From positions 1-11,839 of the forward strand of contig DDSI01000183.1 of assembly GCA_002343335.1 (NCBI GenBank): a stretch of DNA of 11,839 bases. Reading direction: 5' to 3'. A model generated the notes under the pieces. That model ran no database searches. It was not told the origin of the DNA and saw only the letters and a program-made list of their open reading frames with translations. A program made the position numbers and the translations under genes. This DNA comes from Bacteriovoracaceae bacterium UBA2394. Its GTDB lineage: Bacteria > Bdellovibrionota > UBA2394. Shown in pieces: positions 6,164 to 11,839 of the stretch; the stretch's first letter is position 1; each line of letters opens with the position of its first letter.

Positions 6164-6892
6164 ATGGTCGGAGTGATTGAAAAAGGAGTTTCGGCTGCAA
6201 AGCTCGCGGAGCCTCCTCGCGGCAGTTACGAAGGAGTGAATCTGGAAGTTTTGCCGCGCTATATTTGTTACAAAGCGGCCCTGGTTCGAGAGAAAATGAC
6301 GCTGCAAACAGTGGTGGCGATTGTCGCCGCCGTTTTCGTCGTTTACTTCGCGATCAGTCGAATCGAAGTCCATTCGCTCTATTCGAAATTGAGAGAGAAG
6401 GAATATATTCTTGCGCCGGGAGTTCAGGATTTCACGCCTGCCTCACCGCATACGGTCTCCGATAGCTATGTGGAAGCAGCGACAACGGATTTCATGAATC
6501 GGCTCGGGAATTTGAATCCTCTCAATATCCAAGAGCAGTACGCGACTCTCTCCGATTCGATGAGCGCGCAACTGAAGATCAAATTCCAGGCGGAGAGTGC
6601 CGATTGGATTCGGAAAGTGAAGCAGGACAATTTGTCGGAGATCCTCAGCGTCCTTCAGAAGGAAATTCGTTCGAACGACGAGGGCTTCTACAAAGTCACG
6701 GCGGTTGTGCGAGTCGATTCCTACGTGAGCAACGAACACATTGGCGCGAGAGACGAAGTGATTCAAATGCTTCTTCGCCTCATTCCGCCTTCTCGTTCGT
6801 CTCGTTGGTTCTTAGAGATCGTAAGCCTCAGTCGAACGTCCGCCGACACGTTTAAAACCAAAGAATCTCTTCAAAAGGAGACTTCTCGATGA
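6164..6892 (+). CDS. traE: TraE-like core protein (VirB8-like)
   Basis: 242 residues. A cytoplasmic head of about 45 residues precedes a single membrane helix at about 46-65 (TLQTVVAIVAAVFVVYFAIS). A periplasmic domain follows, with ILAPGVQDFTPASPHTVSDSYV and FMNRLGNLNPLNIQEQYATL, which matches the TraE pattern of a PPG-like strand followed by a helix with GN-x-TP. TraE is the VirB8 equivalent that links the inner-membrane complex to the core. F TraE is about 188 residues, and the extra length here is mostly the longer cytoplasmic head. The stop overlaps the traK ATG as ATGA. The frame stays open back to ATG 5921, but the GGGAGG before 6164 and the 65-residue ORF in another frame favour the shorter form. 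Confidence 0.85.
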   Translation: MVGVIEKGVSAAKLAEPPRGSYEGVNLEVLPRYICYKAALVREKMTLQTVVAIVAAVFVVYFAISRIEVHSLYSKLREKEYILAPGVQDFTPASPHTVSDSYVEAATTDFMNRLGNLNPLNIQEQYATLSDSMSAQLKIKFQAESADWIRKVKQDNLSEILSVLQKEIRSNDEGFYKVTAVVRVDSYVSNEHIGARDEVIQMLLRLIPPSRSSRWFLEIVSLSRTSADTFKTKESLQKETSR

Positions 6893-7674
6893 AAACATTT
6901 ATTCCCTTATTCCTATTTGTCTTCCTGCTTTTGGAATCGACCGCTCAGGCTCGAACGGTTTATTACGTAAGCTCTACAGAGACAGTGCGACTCGTCTACG
7001 GTGGCTCCACGATTTTTCGCTTTGAAAAACCCGTGCGAACGATCTCGCAGGCGGCGTCGTTCTCCATTCGCCCCGTGGACGAAGAGAATCCGAATTACGC
7101 CATGCTTTCGGTAGAGCCTCGATTTACGAAATCCGATAGTCGAGTTTCTTTTATCTTAAGCGATGGCTCGATTGTAAACACGCGTCTTGTCGTTGTACCC
7201 ACCGAAAGCAAAGAGAAAGCAGACTCTGTTTATGATTTTAAATCGGAATCCACTTTACTCAAACAAACGGAATCTTCGTCTCCCATTGGAAAAATGGATC
7301 TCATGAAAGCTCTCATTCGAGGCGATTTTGTCGCGGGCTATTCCATTAAGGATCTTTCGATGGTCGTTCCGACAGGAATGAAGGGAGTGGAAGCGACGCT
7401 CACTCGGATTTATTCCGGCCAGGAATTCAACGGCTATATTTTTCGCATCGAAAATCAGAGCGATGAGAACAAAATCGAAATCGATATTCGAAAACTAAAA
7501 ATCGGCCAGCCGAACCTCGCTCTATTCTCCAGCATTGATCGAGATGTACTCGGACCAAAAGGAAGCAGCCGAAACTCGGCACTTCTTAAAATCATCGCGA
7601 AGCCTGCCTCCGTGGCCAGCGAAGTCGTGCTTCCTATTTCCTGGATTAAAAATGGAAAGGAGGGATCGAAGTGA
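6889..7674 (+). CDS. traK: TraK-like outer-membrane core protein (VirB9-like)
   Basis: 261 residues. A clear Sec signal peptide ends at A21 (STAQA|RTVYY). The mature protein is a beta-rich periplasmic polypeptide with no further membrane helix, close to F TraK in length (about 242). TraK, TraV and TraB together form the ring that spans the periplasm and outer membrane in F-type systems. The N-terminal strand region (VRLVYGGSTIFRFEKPVRTI) and a C-terminal region rich in short strands fit the family. The ATG at 6889 overlaps the traE stop as ATGA, with AAGGAG at 6875-6880. The assignment leans on position between traE and traB as much as on sequence. Confidence 0.8.
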   Translation: MKTFIPLFLFVFLLLESTAQARTVYYVSSTETVRLVYGGSTIFRFEKPVRTISQAASFSIRPVDEENPNYAMLSVEPRFTKSDSRVSFILSDGSIVNTRLVVVPTESKEKADSVYDFKSESTLLKQTESSSPIGKMDLMKALIRGDFVAGYSIKDLSMVVPTGMKGVEATLTRIYSGQEFNGYIFRIENQSDENKIEIDIRKLKIGQPNLALFSSIDRDVLGPKGSSRNSALLKIIAKPASVASEVVLPISWIKNGKEGSK

Positions 7675-8921
7675 GAAACCTTCGCGAAGTCGTTTTAGAA
7701 ACTTACGGGCGGGCCTACGCATGGGCACTTCCTTACAAGCGGTATTGGCCCGCTGTCGGAGCCGTGATGGCTGTTGTCCTTATATATGGTGTCAGCAAGG
7801 CATGCTCGCCTGAAGTTGTTTATCAAATCAAACGAGAAGGAGAATTTAAAGAGAGTCGGATCTTAGGTTCTCCGTTTTCCACCGTCATCGGAGGCAAAGA
7901 GCAACTCTTTGCCAAACACGCACAAGACCTAGAAGCGAATCAGGGACGACTCCAAGAAAAAATCGACACACTGACGAAATCGGTTGCCGAGCTTTCGGAA
8001 AAACTGAATTCAAGTGCCCCTCCTCCTGAAAAGAAGGAAGAATTGGCCACAGGAGCCCCAACTGTTCCATCAGAAAGCTCGGTCCCACGCTCGGACGTTC
8101 GCTATCATTCAGGAGATTCGTCGATAGAACCACAAGCCGTTCGCTCTGAACCTGCGAATGTTTTCGGCCCACCGAGACGATCCTTTGCAAGTCGGGGTCC
8201 GCAGATCGTTTCCTTTCCAGTGAAGGAGGATGAACAGGAAGACAAAAAGCCCGGCGTTGTTCTTCCTTCCGGCAGTTACGTGAAAGCAAAGGTGCTGACC
8301 GGCGTCGAAGCGCCCGAAGGAAAGACGTATCCTGTTCTCGTTCAACTCGATTTTGCTTACATCCTGCCCAATCACAATCGTCTCGATCTCGCCGGATGCT
8401 TCATGATCGCCAAAGCCACTGGAAACTTAAGCATTGAGCGCGTGGAAATGCAGGTCACAAAGATGAGCTGCGTCTCTCGTAAAGGGGAAATGTTTGAGCG
8501 AGAGGTGAATGGATTCATTGCAGACGATAAGGATAACAGCTTTGCGGTCGTAGGCTCCGTCAACTCCAAACAAGATCGAGTGGCTGCGATGTCGTTTCTC
8601 GCTTCCATCGTCTCAGGTGTAAGCAAAGCAATTCAGCAAGCTCAGACCACACAGCAAGTGAATCCACTCGGCGGCAGTCAGTCGATGATGACCGGCGATC
8701 AAATGAAATACATCGGAGCGGGAGGAGCGTCGGAAGCCGCCACCACCGTTGCCAATTGGTATCTCAATCAAGCTCAAAATTTACTTCCCACCATCAACAT
8801 CGGCTCAGGCCGCGATGTGTGGGTGATTATGCAAGACAGTGTTTCTCTGCCGGAAACTTATTTCAAGAAAGGAGAAGATCGTGATGCGACCTATTCATAT
8901 TTTACTCGGATGCTCAATTAG
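7671..8921 (+). CDS. traB: TraB-like core protein (VirB10-like)
   Basis: 416 residues, somewhat shorter than F TraB (475). It starts at GTG, overlapping the traK stop as GTGA, with AAGGAGGG (7657-7664) 6 bases upstream. A cytoplasmic head precedes a membrane helix at about 26-43. A predicted coiled coil covers about 77-113 (ending AELSEKLNS), and a proline- and serine-rich spacer follows (about 116-195). The conserved VirB10/TraB beta-barrel domain starts with VLPSGSYVKAKVLTGVEAP at 198-216 and ends with LPTINIGSGRDVWVIMQDSV, where GRDVWVIM (380-387) is the family's terminal strand motif. TraB spans from inner to outer membrane and couples ATPase energy to channel gating. The 3' end overlaps traV by 38 bases. 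Confidence 0.92.
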   Translation: MRNLREVVLETYGRAYAWALPYKRYWPAVGAVMAVVLIYGVSKACSPEVVYQIKREGEFKESRILGSPFSTVIGGKEQLFAKHAQDLEANQGRLQEKIDTLTKSVAELSEKLNSSAPPPEKKEELATGAPTVPSESSVPRSDVRYHSGDSSIEPQAVRSEPANVFGPPRRSFASRGPQIVSFPVKEDEQEDKKPGVVLPSGSYVKAKVLTGVEAPEGKTYPVLVQLDFAYILPNHNRLDLAGCFMIAKATGNLSIERVEMQVTKMSCVSRKGEMFEREVNGFIADDKDNSFAVVGSVNSKQDRVAAMSFLASIVSGVSKAIQQAQTTQQVNPLGGSQSMMTGDQMKYIGAGGASEAATTVANWYLNQAQNLLPTINIGSGRDVWVIMQDSVSLPETYFKKGEDRDATYSYFTRMLN

Positions 8922-9291
8922 TTTGATTCTCTCGGGATGTGTGAGCCGGGCTCCGTCTCTCAGAGTCCTCGACGGTCGAGCGCACTATCAGGAAGATTCT
9001 CCCGAACTGAAACTGAAAGCCTCGGGGCCTTTCGCCACACCCGACGGGGAACCTGTTCGGCTGCAACCCCAAGTCCATAAGGTCTGGGTGCATCCCTTTG
9101 AAATGGAGACCGGTGACTACTTTTGGGGTGGCTATATGTCGCTTTTGACCAAAGGCGACCAATGGTCGTTCCGATATCCTGACGATGCCGATCCCAACTT
9201 TGCAAACTCCGAGTCACGAGGTCCGCTTAAAAAAGTGGCTCTTCCTAAGAAAAAAACTTCACCCAGTTCTCAGAAGGGAGGCTCGCGATGA
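8884..9291 (+). CDS. traV: TraV-like outer-membrane lipoprotein (VirB7-like)
   Basis: 135 residues. A lipoprotein signal sequence ends in the lipobox LSGC, with C19 the lipidated residue. TraV is the VirB7-like lipoprotein that anchors the TraK/TraB ring in the outer membrane. The motif VWVHPFEMETGDYFWGGYM at about 67-85, followed by GDQW, matches the region of TraV that carries W-x-x-P-F/W. The C-terminal tail is short and basic (LPKKKTS), shorter than F TraV (171). A GTG at 8881 and the ATG at 8884 are both in frame and both served by GGAG at 8871-8874; I take the ATG. The gene starts inside the last 38 bases of traB and ends by overlapping traC as ATGA. Confidence 0.85.
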   Translation: MRPIHILLGCSISLILSGCVSRAPSLRVLDGRAHYQEDSPELKLKASGPFATPDGEPVRLQPQVHKVWVHPFEMETGDYFWGGYMSLLTKGDQWSFRYPDDADPNFANSESRGPLKKVALPKKKTSPSSQKGGSR

Positions 9292-11839
9292 GCGTAGCTT
9301 CGAAAATCATGGAAAAAGCACTCGGGCGCGAAGACATTTTTAGGAAAGCTCTTTTTGAGCGTCCCGAGTCTTTAAGCCAATTTCTTCCCTACGATGAGTT
9401 CTTGGAAGAAGACGGACTCTTTGTATTAAAGGACGGTTCCCTCGGAGCAGTGTTTTCTCTGGAGCCCGTTGAGCACGAGCCACTAACGAAAGAAGAAATC
9501 ATCTCGTCCGTCGATCAACTGCGCTCTTGGTTCTCGCTTCCTGAGAACTGCGTCTTTCAGGTGCTTTACGAGCAAGCTTCCGTCTCAAGCTTGGATCAGC
9601 GCTGGGAAAAAGCTCAAGGGGCCTATCCTGAAGCGCATTCCGTTTCCAAAATGCTGAATGAAAAGCGTGTTCAGGAAATGAAAGCCTCTTGTTTGAGTGC
9701 CAATGCTCCTCTGGAGAGAAAAGTCTATCTTGGGATTCGCTATTTTCCAGAAAAGGAACCAGCCTTTCCTGGAAAAAATCTTTTCGAAAAGGGAGAGAAG
9801 ACTGTTTTCAAACAAATGGCCTCGACATCGAAGGATGTTCAAGCTTTTCGAAGTATCGTCCAAAATTTTAAAGCCAATTCCAAAATTCCGCTCGTGCGTT
9901 TGAGCGCCCAAGAGCTTCTCGATGTCTTAAGAAGATTCTTTAATCCGAAAACTTTCTATAAACGAAGCTTTGTTCCTTATAATCCGAATCTCTCTTTGTC
10001 GGAGCAGATTCTCTATAACAATCCTCTGCTCGACCACGCAGGCGTCGAGCGAGAGGGACTTAAGACTAGAACCTTGTCGCTCAAAACTTCTCCCCAGTAT
10101 GCCTATCCCGGTGGGATGGCTTACTTTACTCGGCTTTTGTTTCCCTTTCGCCTAAGTCTCAGTTTCAGCTTTCCAAGCAAAGCGAAGGTCAAACAATTTT
10201 TCGATCTCAAAGAATTTTTTCTGCAAAATACTCCTTCCGCACGCGCAAGACGGCAGAAGGATGAAGTCTTAGAAGTTCAAAATCGATTGGCGCACGATGA
10301 TCGATGTTTGCATTTGACCTTCAATGTCGTTCTCGAAGGAGAAACAGAAGAAATTCTCGATGAGCAAACGCGTCAGTTTTTAAACATTTTTCAAAATGAT
10401 CTTGAGTGTGAGGCTATCGTCGAAAATGACATTGGCCTTGGATTGGCGCTAAACGCTCTTCCGCTGAATTACAGCCCAAAAGCAGACTATTCCACTCGTC
10501 GGGCCATTCGAATCTTGAGATCCGATGCCACGAAGTTTCTGCCTATCTTTGATTCGTTCCGAGGACTTAAAAATCCACTTCAGCTTTATTTATCGCGCGA
10601 GAACACGCCGATCTATTTTTCGCTTCTCGAAAACGAAACTTCCAATCATACGGTGGTGCTCGCGGACAGTGGTTCCGGCAAAAGTGCGTTCATTATCGAC
10701 TGCGTGCAAGCCGTAAAACGAATGAATCCCGAGCCTCTCGTTTTCGTGATCGATAAAAAATCAAGCTACCCCATGATCGCGGAATATTTCGATGCGGATT
10801 TCACGCGATTTGAGAGAGACAAGCCCATCTCCTTCAGTCCTTTTCGAGGAATTTACGACGAAGAGAAGATTGCATTTCTCACACATCTCATCGTCTCCGG
10901 GATTCAGATGACGAGCCCAAGCTTTGCAGTGGAAAGCGATCACCGTGCTGCCATCGCCAAAGCTTTAAAGCTCGCTTACATCAAAAAACTTCAGCAACGC
11001 GGACTCGCGTATGTGGAAGGCGAGCTTCTCAGTGACTCCAACGGAGGAGACGTGGAACTTACGATGGATGATGTGGTCTTCGAACTCGCCTCTTTACCAT
11101 CTCATCCCCAATTTGAAAAATTCACGGAAATAACAGAACAGCTTAACCAAAAACTCACTCCGTTTTATGGCGATGGAATTTACGCCAAGTTCTTTAGTGC
11201 CAAGAGCGAGGAGCGAAAGAAATCAAAACTTTTCTACATCTATGATTTGGATGCTCTCGATGGAGACCCGATTCTTCAAGCCCTCATGACGATGGCCGTG
11301 CTTGAAGAAATCAGACAGATCATTCGTCTACCGGAAAACAAAGGTCGAGGCGGATACATTGTCCTTGAGGAACTCGGAATGCTCGGAAGGGCAAACCCCA
11401 CAGCGAGTCGGATGCTTATTGATTTTGCTGAAACCAGTCGAAAACTCGGTTACTGGCTCATCAGTCTTACCCCTCGACCACAAAACTATTTTGAACTGGA
11501 TGCGGGAAAAGCGATGTGGAGTGTCGCAGACAATTTTGTTTTTCTTCAAATGTCAGCGGACAATGTGGGCTATCTCTCTGAAAAATCCGCTCTTCTGGAT
11601 GAAGCCAACGCGGAAATTATCAAGTCACTCCGAACTGTTCGAGGTCAATACGCGGAAGTTTTTTTCATGAACAAGAAAAAAACACGCCAAGGCGCCTTTC
11701 GTTTTGTTCAGACGACCCTTGATCGCTGGCTTGCTCCGACGAACGCGAAAGATGCTGCAGCAGCGGATAAAGCGTTCAAAAAATTCGGAGACGATAAATG
11801 GAAAGTCCTTGAGTTTCTCGCGACCACGTATCCAAACGG
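9288..11839 (+). CDS. traC: TraC-like secretion ATPase (VirB4-like), 3' end outside window
   Basis: 850 codons are open from ATG 9288 to the right edge without a stop; F TraC has about 875, so the protein is nearly complete. It starts with GGGAGG (9276-9281) at 6 bases and overlaps traV as ATGA. The N-terminal 400 or so residues are the TraC/VirB4 domain (SQFLPYDEFLEEDGLFVLKDGSLG near 30-52). The ATPase domain follows: a P-loop ADSGSGKS at 459-466, VFVIDKKSSY shortly after, FYIYDLDAL and a Walker B-like IVLEELGML at 691-699. TraC is a peripheral inner-membrane ATPase that powers pilin handling and works with TraL and TraE. Two deviations stand out: the usual first glycine of the P-loop is alanine (A459), and Walker B has E694-E695 where family members normally have D-E. 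Confidence 0.93.
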   Translation, partial: MSVASKIMEKALGREDIFRKALFERPESLSQFLPYDEFLEEDGLFVLKDGSLGAVFSLEPVEHEPLTKEEIISSVDQLRSWFSLPENCVFQVLYEQASVSSLDQRWEKAQGAYPEAHSVSKMLNEKRVQEMKASCLSANAPLERKVYLGIRYFPEKEPAFPGKNLFEKGEKTVFKQMASTSKDVQAFRSIVQNFKANSKIPLVRLSAQELLDVLRRFFNPKTFYKRSFVPYNPNLSLSEQILYNNPLLDHAGVEREGLKTRTLSLKTSPQYAYPGGMAYFTRLLFPFRLSLSFSFPSKAKVKQFFDLKEFFLQNTPSARARRQKDEVLEVQNRLAHDDRCLHLTFNVVLEGETEEILDEQTRQFLNIFQNDLECEAIVENDIGLGLALNALPLNYSPKADYSTRRAIRILRSDATKFLPIFDSFRGLKNPLQLYLSRENTPIYFSLLENETSNHTVVLADSGSGKSAFIIDCVQAVKRMNPEPLVFVIDKKSSYPMIAEYFDADFTRFERDKPISFSPFRGIYDEEKIAFLTHLIVSGIQMTSPSFAVESDHRAAIAKALKLAYIKKLQQRGLAYVEGELLSDSNGGDVELTMDDVVFELASLPSHPQFEKFTEITEQLNQKLTPFYGDGIYAKFFSAKSEERKKSKLFYIYDLDALDGDPILQALMTMAVLEEIRQIIRLPENKGRGGYIVLEELGMLGRANPTASRMLIDFAETSRKLGYWLISLTPRPQNYFELDAGKAMWSVADNFVFLQMSADNVGYLSEKSALLDEANAEIIKSLRTVRGQYAEVFFMNKKKTRQGAFRFVQTTLDRWLAPTNAKDAAAADKAFKKFGDDKWKVLEFLATTYPN

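Noticed and set aside
6151..6180. Nine-codon leader-like ORF before traE
   Set aside because: Its ATG overlaps the traE ribosome binding site and it has no site of its own; probably chance.
1..11839. CRISPR arrays, tRNAs, insertion sequences, attachment sites or oriT
   Set aside because: Nothing of the kind was seen; the window is coding almost throughout, with no repeats or inverted repeats obvious by eye.

Overview
The window is one uninterrupted block of an F-type (MPF-F) conjugative type IV secretion operon, read entirely on the + strand. The order traA-traL-traE-traK-traB-traV-traC of the F plasmid is preserved from 5142 to the right edge. A coupling ATPase fused to TraU, a GspE/PilB-type ATPase and a TraF-like thioredoxin protein are placed upstream of it. 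Assignments rest on motifs, membrane topology, length and gene order read by eye; no database search was run.

Layout. 2-25: last codons of an upstream gene. 22-2655: one 877-residue ORF carrying a VirD4/TraD-like ATPase (residues 1-540) and a full-length TraU-like protein (541-877). 2652-4250: GspE/PilB-family ATPase with a tetracysteine module. 4240-4350: a 36-residue membrane microprotein. 4343-5152: TraF-like thioredoxin-fold protein with CPHC, apparently TTG-started. 5142-5603: TraA-like pilin precursor. 5596-5907: TraL. 5950-6147: an unrecognised 65-residue protein. 6164-6892: TraE (VirB8-like). 6889-7674: TraK (VirB9-like). 7671-8921: TraB (VirB10-like). 8884-9291: TraV lipoprotein (VirB7-like). 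9288 to the edge: TraC (VirB4-like ATPase), lacking only its 3' end.

Most genes overlap by 4 to 41 bases, with ATGA or GTGA junctions at 22, 2652, 6889, 7671 and 9288, and most starts follow a purine-rich ribosome binding site. The only gaps are 42 and 16 bases. This indicates a single, translationally coupled transcription unit; I see no promoter or terminator inside it. Together the genes supply the pilin, the inner-membrane base (TraL, TraE, TraC), the outer-membrane core (TraK, TraB, TraV), periplasmic pilus assembly and disulfide chemistry (TraU, TraF), DNA coupling (VirD4 part) and an extra hexameric ATPase.

The host is a diderm (Gram-negative) bacterium: there is a lipoprotein with a lipobox, an outer-membrane core and Sec signal peptides. 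Base composition is near balanced and arginine is often CGA. A Bdellovibrionota or other delta-like proteobacterium would fit, but that is a guess. No relaxase, oriT, integrase or attachment site lies in the window, so plasmid and integrative element cannot be told apart.

The most unusual points are the coupling-protein/TraU fusion with an internal signal peptide, the GspE/PilB-type motor in an F-type operon, two small unrecognised genes, and altered Walker motifs in TraC.
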